Numbered from the stretch's first letter, positions 46,367 through 55,800 are shown. The stretch: DNA of 64,000 bases from CAZUGA01 sp964619885 (GCA_964619885.1 CAZUGA010000002.1:103085-167084), one strand, 5' to 3'. Notes: generated by a model from the sequence alone, not told the origin. Program-made: numbers and translations.

Positions 46367-47749
46367 ATGTTAGATACAGACCGTTCCCAACACTGGATCG
46401 AGCGGCTCAGGCCCTATAAGAAGCGGTTGAATGGAGATATTCCGTTAATCGTCGAAGGTAAACTTTCCAGAATGATCGGGTTGACTCTTGAAGCGGTAGG
46501 TTGCAAGTCTGCTGTGGGAAATCGATGTTTAGTTGAAGCATCCGATGGAAATCGTATTGAAGCCGAAGTTGTTGGCTTTGCTGGTGAACGTCTTTATCTG
46601 ATGCCAACTGGTGATATTCGAGGGTTGGAGCAAGACTCCCGGGTAATACCAACCGGAAAGAGTTGTTCGGCGCGGGTAGGTCCGGCCTTGTTGGGGCGTG
46701 TAGTGGATGGTGCGGGTAAGCCACTGGACAGCAAAGGACCAATTGGTACCGACTCGTCCAGACCACTGAACGGCATTTCTATTAATCCATTGTCGCGTAA
46801 TCCAATTCGAGAACCACTCGATGTAGGAATCCGTGCAATCAATGCGGTAACTACTGTAGGGCGGGGGCAGCGACTGGGATTATTTGCTGGGAGTGGCGTT
46901 GGTAAGAGCATGTTGTTGGGCATGATGACTCGATTTACCAATGCAGATGTCATCGTTGTTGGCCTTATCGGCGAACGTGGGCGAGAGGTCAATGAGTTTG
47001 TGCAAAAAATTCTTGGCGAGGAGGGTCTGGCGCGAGCCGCTGTGGTTGCCACACCGGCTGACGACCCACCACTGATGAGAATGCATGGCGCAATGCTGGC
47101 GACTAGCATTGCCGAATATTTTCGTGATCAGGGGCTGAATGTTCTATTACTGATGGATTCACTGACTAGATTTGCACAAGCGCAGCGCGAGATTGCATTG
47201 GCTATAAACGAACCCCCAGCCACCAAAGGTTACCCACCGTCCGTCTTTGCAAAATTACCGCATTTGGTTGAACGAGCAGGTAATGGCGAACATGGGGGCG
47301 GTTCAATAACTGCGTTCTATACGGTGTTGACCGAAGGCGATGATCATAATGATCCAATCGCAGACGCAGCCCGGGCTATTTTGGACGGTCATATCGTATT
47401 ATCGCGCGAATTGGCTGAGGCTGGTCATTTCCCGGCCATCGATATTGAGGCGTCAGTGAGTCGGGCAATGACCGATGTCGTCGATGCTGATCATTTACAA
47501 ACAATCAGGGAGCTGCGAGCGATATTGTCAACCTACAACCGAAATCGAGATTTTATAAGTGTTGGCGCCTATCAGAAGGGAACCGATCAGCGGGTGGATG
47601 AAGCGATAAAAATGCATCCCCGAATCATGGGTTTTCTGCAACAAGGTATGGACGAGGCGGTGAGCTTTGATAGAAGCGTTGATGAGTTAAAAGATTTGTT
47701 TAAATCCAATGACGATTCCACCGTCCAAGATTCATCTGCTCACATTTAG
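46367..47749 (+). CDS. fliI: Flagellar export ATPase FliI
   Basis: The 460-residue ATPase has Walker A GLFAGSGVGKS, LLLMDSLTRFAQAQREI and the C-terminal GAYQKGTD motif. It resembles the F1 beta subunit and powers flagellar export together with the proton-motive force. ATG 46367 is preferred to TTG 46358. It follows fliH by 11 bp. Confidence 0.96.
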   Translation: MLDTDRSQHWIERLRPYKKRLNGDIPLIVEGKLSRMIGLTLEAVGCKSAVGNRCLVEASDGNRIEAEVVGFAGERLYLMPTGDIRGLEQDSRVIPTGKSCSARVGPALLGRVVDGAGKPLDSKGPIGTDSSRPLNGISINPLSRNPIREPLDVGIRAINAVTTVGRGQRLGLFAGSGVGKSMLLGMMTRFTNADVIVVGLIGERGREVNEFVQKILGEEGLARAAVVATPADDPPLMRMHGAMLATSIAEYFRDQGLNVLLLMDSLTRFAQAQREIALAINEPPATKGYPPSVFAKLPHLVERAGNGEHGGGSITAFYTVLTEGDDHNDPIADAARAILDGHIVLSRELAEAGHFPAIDIEASVSRAMTDVVDADHLQTIRELRAILSTYNRNRDFISVGAYQKGTDQRVDEAIKMHPRIMGFLQQGMDEAVSFDRSVDELKDLFKSNDDSTVQDSSAHI

Positions 47750-47927
47750 CAGGGCATTAACCGGTCATGGGTCGCTCAAAATCGACGCAATTTGGCAACT
47801 AAATAATTTGAATCAAATTTGAAGTGAATTTTTGTGATTGTTTTGCATTCGGTGGGTCTCATATTTGGTGACAACCGTGTCGGTACGGCGCAATTTCAAT
47901 GAGTTTAATCGAGTTACAGGTATTTTT

Positions 47928-48383
47928 ATGATCAAATCTACACGGTTGGAATCCATTACTGAGCTTGCGGTTTCTAAAGAAAAAAACGCGATACAAGCAT
48001 TGGGAGATTTCTTTCGGAAAAAACAGGATGAGGAAGCAAAATTAGATCAACTTATTGCGTTTAGAGATCAATACGCCAACCAGCTTAATCAGGGCTCGGA
48101 AAATTCTATTGCCGTGAATACGTTATTAAGCTATAGATCATTCGTCGCTAAATTGGATCGAGCTATTGATGAGCAACGTAACAAAATTTCTGAGATAGAG
48201 ACTCAGTTGGGTTCCCGTCGATCCGCGTGGAATGCTGCACGCACTCATAAAATGGGGATGCAGAAACTGTTGGATGTTTCACGCGGTAAAGAATTGCAAA
48301 TGCAAAATAAACGAGAGCAACTAGAAATCGATGATAGAAACAGTCGTATCGCTCCGTCAGGAAATGGCCCGAAATCTGCTTGA
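47928..48383 (+). CDS. fliJ: Flagellar export chaperone FliJ
   Basis: The 151-residue protein from ATG 47928 is almost wholly helical coiled coil, with the FliJ pattern of evenly spaced Leu/Ile (QLIAFRDQYANQL, FVAKLDRAIDEQ). It inserts in the FliI hexamer. A longer frame from 47838 is unlikely. It follows fliI at 178 bp, a loose spacing for this operon. Confidence 0.88.
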   Translation: MIKSTRLESITELAVSKEKNAIQALGDFFRKKQDEEAKLDQLIAFRDQYANQLNQGSENSIAVNTLLSYRSFVAKLDRAIDEQRNKISEIETQLGSRRSAWNAARTHKMGMQKLLDVSRGKELQMQNKREQLEIDDRNSRIAPSGNGPKSA

Positions 48384-48482
48384 AATATCAGACCGATTGC
48401 TAATTATAGGTTTTTTAGATGACGCGGAATTTGGATGGGGATTTAACGATAAATGGATTGATCAACGTTGTTCGGGGTATAA

Positions 48483-49517
48483 ATGAGCATTGATCATCTG
48501 GCATCGTTGTTAATGCATCCTGCGATTGGAGGAGATCTTCAGGCACTTCTACTTGATGAGCCTGCGGTGGCGGAAAATCCTGAACTTTTTCTAGCGCAAT
48601 TGTCTGAACAGCTGCAAAAAATCAATGGCGATGATGGGCAAGAGGTTGGCGCCGATGTTTTGGGGGAGTTAGTGCAGGAAGTGGAAAGCTCAGCCTCCGC
48701 CGAGTCTATTGGGATAGGCAGTATTTTGCCGGTACCGGCAATTTCTGACCCGGTTCCACAGATTGATAGTTTGCCTAAGGATGTGGAATCCCAATCGTTA
48801 TTACCCAAGGTTCTTGTCAAACCCCAGGAAACGGATGCTAGTGAAATCGTTGCCAGGGATGATAATAGCGAAGCAGGGGATTATTCAACGCGCCTTTTGT
48901 CCAGAATGGGCGCGGATGATTCGCCATCGCACAAAGCCATGAATGTTCCTCTATCGAATGTTCCGAATAGAGAAACTTTAGAAATTTATCAGAATCTGGG
49001 TAGTAACCAACCTGTTGTTGATAGGGTTGCGGATTTCGTGCAACTTTCTTCGAGTCCTAAACAAACCGTTGTTGCGGTGGAGCGACCGGTTGGACAATCC
49101 GGATGGAGTCAGGAATTAGGTAATCGTATTGTCTGGATGACCGGCAAAGAAGTAGACTCTGCGCAGATTCGCGTAAATCCACCCCAGTTGGGCCCGGTTG
49201 AAGTTCGCATCAATTTGAATCAAGATCAGGCCACAGTATCTTTCGCTGCTCAGAATGCTAATGTTCGGGATGCTATCGAAGCGGCTGTACCGAGATTAAG
49301 GGAGATGTTGGGCAGCCAACAACTTAACCTTGTGAATGTAGATATATCGCAGCAATCTTTCTCAAATCAACAGCAGCAGGAATCGCGGGAAGAAAGCGGA
49401 TATTCAGATTCTCAGAATCACGCATCAGTGTTGCCCAATTCCGAAGATGAGGTTACTGATAAGGCGGATAGTGTTCCAAATTCAACATCGCAGGGACTTT
49501 TGAATTACTACGTGTAA
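48483..49517 (+). CDS. fliK: Flagellar hook-length control protein FliK
   Basis: The 344-residue protein has a low-complexity N-terminal part and the conserved FliK C-terminal domain (about 210-300: WSQELGNRIVWM, IRVNPPQLGPVEVRINL, LREMLGSQQLNLVNVDIS). It acts as molecular ruler and substrate-specificity switch. The stop codon TAA (49515-49517) lies directly against an IS-derived inverted repeat, and the expected fliL does not follow. Confidence 0.92.
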   Translation: MSIDHLASLLMHPAIGGDLQALLLDEPAVAENPELFLAQLSEQLQKINGDDGQEVGADVLGELVQEVESSASAESIGIGSILPVPAISDPVPQIDSLPKDVESQSLLPKVLVKPQETDASEIVARDDNSEAGDYSTRLLSRMGADDSPSHKAMNVPLSNVPNRETLEIYQNLGSNQPVVDRVADFVQLSSSPKQTVVAVERPVGQSGWSQELGNRIVWMTGKEVDSAQIRVNPPQLGPVEVRINLNQDQATVSFAAQNANVRDAIEAAVPRLREMLGSQQLNLVNVDISQQSFSNQQQQESREESGYSDSQNHASVLPNSEDEVTDKADSVPNSTSQGLLNYYV

Positions 49518-49940
49518 TCACTGCAGTCCCGTTAACTTTCAGAATAAAGCCATCTGATATTCGGCAGAGGGTTTGTTACGCATGGGGTCCCCTCGTAGTA
49601 ATGCCATCCGGTCTCGCTTCTCAAATAGATTGAGCTGCAATAGCCGTAAAAGTTGTTGCCTACTTTTCTGTAACTTTGATTGGAATTTGATAATTGCCAG
49701 AAGTAGATAAACACACACCGCAATCCAGATTTGGGTCAACACAGCATTCTTACTGGTTCCAATGAAAGATTTGATTTTTAGGTTCTGTTTAATCCATTTG
49801 AGCAACTGGAAAAATACCCTATTATGGTGACTCAAGGCCTGCACTACTTCTTGTTTTATAATGACTTTTCGCAACTTCATTATATCAAAACAAGTGGGTT
49901 TTCAGGCCTTGCTTTTTACTCCTTAACGGGACAGTAGTGA
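49518..49940. mobile_element. 423-bp deletion derivative of an IS4-like element
   Basis: The ends TCACTGCAGTCCCGTTAA (49518-49535) and TTAACGGGACAGTAGTGA (49923-49940) are inverted repeats matching at 16 of 18 positions. Between them lies only the C-terminal end of a transposase on the minus strand. The flanking ten bases do not match, so no target duplication is left. The element keeps what a transposase in trans would need to recognise. Confidence 0.8.
49539..49880 (-). pseudogene. IS4-family transposase, C-terminal remnant
   Basis: The 113-residue frame carries the typical end of an IS4-type DDE transposase: LLKWIKQNLKIKSFIGTSKN, TQIWIAVCVYLLLAI and LFEKRDRMALLRG. In full-length relatives WIKQ is preceded by the catalytic Glu region, here replaced by a diverged or frame-shifted stretch. 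All upstream domains are missing. It cannot be active by itself. Confidence 0.85.
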
Positions 49941-50264
49941 CTCGATTTGGGTTTTTAAGCCAACGTACCTGAACTTCAGCGCTCGATTCTTTATGCGCTT
50001 CCTTATTTGTCACTTTCATAGCCCTGGGTATGAATCCTGAAGGAATTGCGGATTCACTCAAGTGCCGTTAATTCTAGTTTCTGACCTAGGTGTTCCAGTG
50101 GTAAATTGCAGACAACCCTTTATCTTGTGGATCTTGCAGTCGTTAGACGATGGCCTTAGGATATGGAAAATCGCAACGGGTATGAAAGATTGTACGACGC
50201 AATAATATGTATTGGATTTGGTTTCGATCGATTTTTCGGGCTATAGCTGAGGGAATATTGAAAG
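49941..50264. other. Intergenic stretch after the IS remnant
   Basis: No gene is recognised here. It may be debris of the rearrangement that split the flagellar cluster, but no repeat supports that directly. Confidence 0.4.
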
Positions 50265-50633
50265 ATGCAACAGAAAAATGTGTTTGGTGAATTGTTGGAA
50301 GAATGTTCGTGTAATCCTATGACTGGTTTTACCCGTAACGGGAGTTGTGAGACCGGACCCGAAGATTTTGGATCGCATACCGTTTGCGTACAAGTTACCA
50401 AAAGTTTTTTGGAATTCAGCCGTTTTCGCGGCAATGACCTGAGTACGCCTATCCCTGAGTTTGGTTTCCCCGGCCTTAAACCCGGGGATCATTGGTGCTT
50501 ATGCGCGGCTCGTTGGCAGGAAGCGTTTGAATTTGACTCTGCGCCGCGGGTTTTTATGCGCTCGACCAATGAATTAGCATTGGAAGTCGTTAAACTGGAG
50601 AATTTAAAGTCCAAGGCGATCGATCTAAGTTGA
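50265..50633 (+). CDS. DUF2237-family protein
   Basis: The 122-residue protein matches DUF2237 throughout: NVFGELLEECSCNPMTGF near the start, GSHTVCVQVTKSFLEF, RGNDLSTP and GFPGLKPGDHWCLCA. The family is widespread and of unknown function; several conserved cysteines and a His suggest a metal or redox site. It stands alone. Confidence 0.92.
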   Translation: MQQKNVFGELLEECSCNPMTGFTRNGSCETGPEDFGSHTVCVQVTKSFLEFSRFRGNDLSTPIPEFGFPGLKPGDHWCLCAARWQEAFEFDSAPRVFMRSTNELALEVVKLENLKSKAIDLS

Positions 50634-51142
50634 TTGATGAGTTTGTATTCTTCATTATCCCTACAATGCCTGAAATTTTCGATTTATGGTCACTTGATTG
50701 TACTGGATGATAATGTGAATCAAGAGGTTGCTTCGGTAGTTGGGGGTTGACAGTCTAAACTGGCAGCGGTAGCCTGAAAACACCCGGATTGCAAAAGGAA
50801 TTTGGTTGGATGGGCTTCAATTTTTTCAACTTTTTTAGTCATAGCCGTTTCTTGGCGTGCCTTTGTTTTCCCTGATGCTTCGTTTGAGGTGCTACCTAGG
50901 CATCCCGGTATACTTTAGAACATCAAACGTGCACCAGTGTTCAAGTTTCACCGTATCCGACTTTTATTTAGCGATTGGTTGTGGGAATGATGTCACGTCA
51001 GGTCCGCCAATAAAGGCGTTGATCAGGCGATTAATTTAATCTACCAAGCTTAAGAGGGATGTCTGCGCTACTTGCTTGATAGATTTGGACTGAATGTCAG
51101 AATACGGACAAGCTATTTCTGGCGTATAAAAAAGCAACTAAA
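50634..51142. other. 509-bp stretch without a convincing gene
   Basis: A 60-codon frame at 50857-51039 has no ribosome site and resembles nothing known. I see nothing else to annotate. Confidence 0.5.
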
Positions 51143-51328
51143 ATGAGCCCTTTAGAGACGATAGTAGGTTATTTTGAAGCGTGGAACCGACGTGATCCTG
51201 AGGCGGTGGTTGCAACAATGTTCGAAATGGAAGGTTTTGTTGGGGTGTTTACGGCATTTATTGGCGGCCCTGGTTCCGGCCGAGCTATTAGCTTGGGCAA
51301 ACCCAAAGCAAACCAGATAAATGTTTAA
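51143..51328 (+). pseudogene. SnoaL/NTF2-like gene fragment
   Basis: The 61-residue frame opens like a SnoaL/NTF2-fold protein (TIVGYFEAWNRRDPEAVVATM) and then leaves the family pattern after about residue 28 before stopping. Full-length relatives are about 120-150 residues. It looks like a truncated, decayed gene rather than a small real one. Confidence 0.5.
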
Positions 51329-51583
51329 AGCTCCGAGTTATGTGGCGTTAATGAGGAAATTTCTGGTCTCATATTGGTGCTTAAGCCTAAACCAGTGTTC
51401 GGATTTCGGAGCGTATCAATCCGATGTAGGTCAGGTGTGAAGTTTGCCAGAAGATGATGGATTATTACGCCCGCGACGGGCGCGGTCAATGCGGGAGCCT
51501 TTTGCCGGATGTCGAGGTTATTGGTGTTCGGTTATTATTGAGCGGATTTGTTTGATCAGCTTAATTGGTAGAGGGTATAGAGA

Positions 51584-52102
51584 GTGTCTCGGTCGTTAAC
51601 TGTAGGAGAAATCAGAATTGCGCAAGTTTTGTTCAAAAATGCCATCGATTACCAACGTGTCAAAGTCCACAATGGCAAATATATTTTTCTTCAAGTTGAT
51701 AACAGCGCGATAGCACCTAATGGAGAAATTTATGCACATGGGATTTATAGCATAGATTACGCCAAAGAAAGTGGTGCAATGCGTGGTTTTTTCATCCATG
51801 AGATGACTCATGTTTGGCAGTATCAAAATAAGATCTGTAATCTTATCGTCAGAGCCATTTGGGATTGTGTTAAGTCGGGATTGAATTATAAAAAAACATA
51901 TTGCTACACGTTGGAGGTGGATAAAGACCTTGTTAGCTATGGTATGGAGCAGCAAGCTGCGATAATTGAGGATTATTACCGTATCAATGTAGAAGGATTG
52001 GTTTGTCGCACCGCTCGAATTAAAAATAATGAAACCGAGGCGGCATTAAATAAGCTTTATGAACAAGTGCTCGAGCAATTTTTATCGAACCCTAATTTGT
52101 GA
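51584..52102 (+). CDS. Zinc-peptidase-like protein with HEMTH motif
   Basis: The 172-residue protein starts at GTG 51584. Its core HEMTHVWQ (His 74, Glu 75, His 78 in my count) is a metallopeptidase HExxH, framed by SLTVGEIRIAQVLFKNAIDY at the start and YGMEQQAAIIEDY near the end, which could supply the third ligand. The layout resembles proteins sometimes named vgr-related. No signal peptide is seen. The next gene, a lipoprotein, starts one base after its stop. Confidence 0.75.
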   Translation: MSRSLTVGEIRIAQVLFKNAIDYQRVKVHNGKYIFLQVDNSAIAPNGEIYAHGIYSIDYAKESGAMRGFFIHEMTHVWQYQNKICNLIVRAIWDCVKSGLNYKKTYCYTLEVDKDLVSYGMEQQAAIIEDYYRINVEGLVCRTARIKNNETEAALNKLYEQVLEQFLSNPNL

Positions 52103-52103
52103 G

Positions 52104-52631
52104 ATGCCTAGGATTATTTCTAGTAAGAGTAACTATTATGGGTTTATCCCCGTCCCATGCCGATTTCGTCTGTACGTGACTGTTGGTTTGATTTTGTTGC
52201 TGACTGTCGGGTGCCAACCCACGAAAAAACTTGACGTTTTTCTGACCGAGGAAGGATTAACGTTTGGTAATAAAGAAATTGTGAAAGAAGTATTGGAAGG
52301 GCGCGGATATATGTTGTCGAATATAGAGGTTAAACAACTTGACTGTGACAACGACTGTATCATGTGGTCTATGGTCCGTAAACGTGATCCAAAATATGCA
52401 ACGCCAGACGATATGCACGCCGTCATGGGGGAGATTTTATATGGCAGGCGCGCGGCAGGTATGATTGTGCCGGTGGCGGCTAAATCTCTGGTGGCTGGTG
52501 AGTATGTGGTCACGGCAGCTGTGGAGGTTGCGCGTAGCAAAAGACGGCCGAAAGGAATGTTGTTTTTAAAGCGGCGGTTTGGGATACAGCGTTTGGGAGT
52601 TGGCCAGTTTGAAATCGTTTATTTGGATTAA
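52104..52631 (+). CDS. Putative lipoprotein, unknown function
   Basis: From ATG 52104 the protein has 175 residues. A basic N-terminus leads to a hydrophobic stretch and a lipobox (LLTVGC, about residue 36). The mature part (LDVFLTEEGLTFGNKEI, DCDNDCIMWSMVRKRDPKY) is unknown to me. The gene directly follows the HEMTH-protein gene, suggesting a joint role, such as enzyme and anchor or effector and immunity; this is inference. Confidence 0.65.
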   Translation: MPRIISSKSNYYGFIPVPCRFRLYVTVGLILLLTVGCQPTKKLDVFLTEEGLTFGNKEIVKEVLEGRGYMLSNIEVKQLDCDNDCIMWSMVRKRDPKYATPDDMHAVMGEILYGRRAAGMIVPVAAKSLVAGEYVVTAAVEVARSKRRPKGMLFLKRRFGIQRLGVGQFEIVYLD

Positions 52632-52897
52632 GAATGACCGGTGGCATGCTCAAGATGTCAAAAGCGTGCAGCGAACAATAAAAGAGAAAATAATTGGAGT
52701 GTATGCTTGGGGTATTTGAGCATTTTGAGTCTAATTTTAATGCGGTGATGCGAATATCAGCCAAAATTTAGATTCGCATTCCAGAAAAATCTAGGTTAGT
52801 TCTTTAACGTCATCAAATTTTCCGGTTGTCTAGATGTTTGCGCCGCTGTAAATTGGGGCCCGCAAAAATCAATTTGTCGAAAATAGAGAGTAACTAA

Positions 52898-53401
52898 ATG
52901 AAAAATATCATCTCAATCCTGTGTATGTCTGTGTTTTTGGTGTCTTGTTCGGAAGAACGGGAAGTGACCACTTTGCAGGATAGAAATGGATTGATGTATC
53001 AATCAAACCAAGAAAAGCCATTTAACGGTACCTTCGTTGAATATTCCGTGTATGGGCAGGAAAAGAAAAGGGCCGAAGAAAACTATAAAAATGGGAAGAA
53101 AGATGGACTTTCGATTCTTTGGACTAGGACCGGCGAGAAGGCATCAGAAGCTATCTACAAGGACGGTAAACAAAACGGTCGCGAAACGGTTTGGTACAAG
53201 AATGGGCAGAAGGCTGCGGAAGGAAGCTACCAGGATGACAAACGGAATGGACTTTGGACGGAATGGTATACAAACGGCCTGAAATGGAAAGAAGGGCACT
53301 ACAAAAACGGTAAAAAAGATGGACTTTGGACCGCGTGGGATGAAGTTGGGGGGATCGCTAAAAAGGAAACCTTCAATAAAGCTTCTATAGCGAAAGAGTA
53401 G
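52898..53401 (+). CDS. MORN-repeat (YwqK-like) lipoprotein
   Basis: The 167-residue lipoprotein has a lipobox (LVSC) and then at least four MORN-2-type repeats of about 23 residues with NGKKDG, DGKQNGR, DDKRNGLW and NGKKDGLW. Such repeats occur in YwqK-type proteins. GAGAG precedes the start. Function is unknown; surface binding is a guess. Confidence 0.85.
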   Translation: MKNIISILCMSVFLVSCSEEREVTTLQDRNGLMYQSNQEKPFNGTFVEYSVYGQEKKRAEENYKNGKKDGLSILWTRTGEKASEAIYKDGKQNGRETVWYKNGQKAAEGSYQDDKRNGLWTEWYTNGLKWKEGHYKNGKKDGLWTAWDEVGGIAKKETFNKASIAKE

Positions 53402-53579
53402 TCTGAAATGGTACCGGTTCTAACCAGTAACGTTCGCGTTAAATTTAATGTTTCCAGGTGATTTTTGCTGTAGTTGTTGGGAAATCCAGGTTGACGATCT
53501 TACGCTGAGAGCGCACACTAGAATAGAGTTCCAGCCCCGTGCCTAAAGCCCCCTTTACAAACTATTTGAGGTCATAACA

Positions 53580-53906
53580 ATGAATAAATTACTTGTCGCC
53601 TGTTTTTGCATATTGCTCATTTCGGCATGTAGAGCGCCTGATGACGAGCCAGTCTATCGATACAAAACAAAGACCTACAATACACCTTATACGTTTGGGA
53701 AAGAAGATAAGCAGGCAGCTGAAAAAACTGCTAAAAAGGAAATTAAAATTGAAATGAAGAGTGCGTGCCGAAGTTTTGGTACCGGGTGGTATTTAAAGGA
53801 AATTAAAAGTGAAGGCGCATTGAGCTGTAAAGAAACCTCGGAAGGGCATCGATGCAGATTTGAAAATGTTATCCTGGAATGTCGACAATTGGATGAACGT
53901 TTTTAG
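53580..53906 (+). CDS. Small Cys-rich lipoprotein, paralogue A
   Basis: The 108-residue protein starts behind GAGG. It has a lipobox (LISAC, Cys 17) and four further cysteines at 63, 83, 92 and 101. It aligns without gaps over all 108 residues to the product of 60263-60589, sharing CRS/CRR, GW, SC-ETSEG/ETAEG, CR and LECRQL. The cysteines suggest two disulfides in the periplasm. I do not recognise the family. Confidence 0.8.
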   Translation: MNKLLVACFCILLISACRAPDDEPVYRYKTKTYNTPYTFGKEDKQAAEKTAKKEIKIEMKSACRSFGTGWYLKEIKSEGALSCKETSEGHRCRFENVILECRQLDERF

Positions 53907-54032
53907 TGGATAAAATATAGCGCCCTATTCTTGTTTATCTTGAAGTATTTACTCGAGCAGGCGAACGAATTTGCATAGTAAAAATGCGGGTAGCAAGCGC
54001 AAAGCCAGCTACCCGCGTTAATCTCTGATCCG

Positions 54033-54617
54033 TTAAGCCGCTTGTTTTACATTGCCGCTTCTTTTTAATTTTTGTTTTTGTTGCAATTTATTCAGACCTT
54101 CCCAGTCGTTTTTTTGCGCAAGTTTGGCTTGTTCTATCCACATAGAGGGGTCATCTTGACGAACTCTAATTCCGGAATTTTGAACCAATAAACTAAGCTT
54201 TGATGGATCGAACTTTGCCAATCGTTGGAATGTTTTGACGCCGCTGTCATTAAGATATACAGCGATTTTTGGCCCAATCCCATTGATTCGAGTCAGATCA
54301 TCAGTTTTCGCGCTTCGGTTTTTGGTTGTTGATTTCTTCGTTGCCACGATATTCTTCTTTGTTGATTTACTTTTTTTCGCGATCACTCGTTTTGTAGTTG
54401 TTTTTGGTTTGCTGGGTTTTGTTTTTCTTCTGGCATTGGTGATTGGTTTAGCAGCGGTTGTTGATTTTTTCGCTGTTGATTGTGCAACCTTTTTAGAAGT
54501 ATTGGTCTGCTGTATCATAGGAGCCCGATAAACTGAATCGTCGAAATCGCTCTTTAGAAATCTATACAAAACGAAGCAAGCGCCGACTCCAAATATTATT
54601 CCAAACATACTACTCAT
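54033..54617 (-). CDS. Membrane-anchored, histone H1-like basic protein with helix-hairpin-helix
   Basis: The 194-residue protein has one N-terminal membrane helix (about 4-22). A long Lys/Thr/Ser/Ala-rich linker follows (about 40-105: AKKSTTAAKP, KPKTTTKRV), then a helix-hairpin-helix domain (DDLTRINGIGPKIAVYLNDSG, about 106-126) and more helices. The C-terminal domain is of the DUF4332/L21-like type often found attached to envelope or polymerase proteins. It could tether DNA or RNA to the membrane. AGGGGA precedes the start. Confidence 0.8.
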   Translation of the reverse strand: MSSMFGIIFGVGACFVLYRFLKSDFDDSVYRAPMIQQTNTSKKVAQSTAKKSTTAAKPITNARRKTKPSKPKTTTKRVIAKKSKSTKKNIVATKKSTTKNRSAKTDDLTRINGIGPKIAVYLNDSGVKTFQRLAKFDPSKLSLLVQNSGIRVRQDDPSMWIEQAKLAQKNDWEGLNKLQQKQKLKRSGNVKQAA

Positions 54618-54780
54618 AATGATGTCCCCTTAATTTAAAAAGAAAAATTTGCATTGTTCCAGAACAAGAATAGCTGAATCGCCCAAGCTGGCAATATATC
54701 CGGTATTTTGTATTGACAAAATGTTATTTTTGATGTCCAGCAATGTGTTGATTGGGAACGAGCCATAAAGGTAGAAAACT

Positions 54781-55800
54781 TTAGCTCATGGGTTCTTTAT
54801 ATGATTGCCGATTTGGTAGGGGTGTAGGCGACGTATGGCCGCATTGCGGGCATTGAGCGGTTCGTTTGGTTTCTCGCATGACCTGCCTGAAAATTAGTGC
54901 CGCATCTTGCTCGCTAATCCCAATTTTCTGGCGTGTCAATTCCATGACTCGGCGTTCATCCGGCGTGACCAGACCGTCTTCCAGTACTTCGTCGACCAGA
55001 TCGATATACGATTCCCGGCGTTTTCGCAATTCGTCGCTAAAGCCAGACGCCAGGATCCCGGTTGGGATTGCGACCATGCCGACGCCAATGAAGCTTATAC
55101 ACGACCCGAACAGCTTACCACCCGTGGTAATTGGTGTAACGTCGCCGTAACCCACGGTAGTTACCGTGGCGACTGCCCACCACATTGCTGCGGGTATACT
55201 CGAGAAGACTTCCGGTTGCGCTGAATTTTCGAACAAAAAAATACCGGATGAGGCAAAAATTAATACAAGAAGTAATATAGAGATAGATGCATTGATAGCC
55301 TGGCGTTCTTGACCAATCACGTTCCACAAAACGCCGATTGCCGGTGAATAGCGCGCTAGTTTCAGTAATCGAAGCAGCCGAACGACGCGTAAAAATCGCA
55401 GATCCACATTGATCAGCATAGAAACGAGCGTGGGTGCTATCGCGATTAGGTCAATCAATGCGAGCGGCGAAAAGATGAAGCGAATACGGCCACCAATTTG
55501 AGTGCGAAATTCTAACCGTTTACTTTCAACGATTGACCAAACCCGTAGTCCATATTCTATTGCGAAAATCATAGTCGACATCAATTGAATCCATTCGAAA
55601 ATCCCCTGATATTTAACCGACAAAGCGGGGACCGATTCGAGGACTATGGCGGCTACGCTGATTAAAATGGTAACCATCAAAAGATAGTCGACAGTCCGAC
55701 TGCTCAGGTCGTCGGGATGGCCTACTTCTAAAATTTCATGGACCCGTTTACGCAATTTGCAATAGCGAGTACTTGTTGATTGTGATTCGGATAAATCCAT
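54781..55800 (-). CDS. Kch-type voltage-gated potassium channel
   Basis: The 339-residue protein has six membrane helices. The voltage-sensor helix has evenly spaced arginines (RFLRVVRLLRLLKLAR, about 135-150) and the selectivity filter is TVGYGD (about 213-218). After the pore comes a cytoplasmic region (about 250-300) and a short zinc-ribbon-like CPQCGH near the C-terminus. It is the second K+ channel of the window, unlike the non-voltage type at 22.5 kb. Confidence 0.9.
   Translation of the reverse strand: MDLSESQSTSTRYCKLRKRVHEILEVGHPDDLSSRTVDYLLMVTILISVAAIVLESVPALSVKYQGIFEWIQLMSTMIFAIEYGLRVWSIVESKRLEFRTQIGGRIRFIFSPLALIDLIAIAPTLVSMLINVDLRFLRVVRLLRLLKLARYSPAIGVLWNVIGQERQAINASISILLLVLIFASSGIFLFENSAQPEVFSSIPAAMWWAVATVTTVGYGDVTPITTGGKLFGSCISFIGVGMVAIPTGILASGFSDELRKRRESYIDLVDEVLEDGLVTPDERRVMELTRQKIGISEQDAALIFRQVMRETKRTAQCPQCGHTSPTPLPNRQSYKEPMS

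Noticed and set aside
46594..47109. 171-codon minus-strand frame
   Set aside because: It is antisense to the conserved fliI gene, whose reading frame explains the sequence.
50857..51039. 60-codon frame in the stretch after the DUF2237 gene
   Set aside because: No ribosome site and no family resemblance.
54235..54531. 98-codon hydrophobic plus-strand frame
   Set aside because: It is the antisense reading of the Lys/Thr-rich linker of the HhH protein, which always looks hydrophobic in this way.
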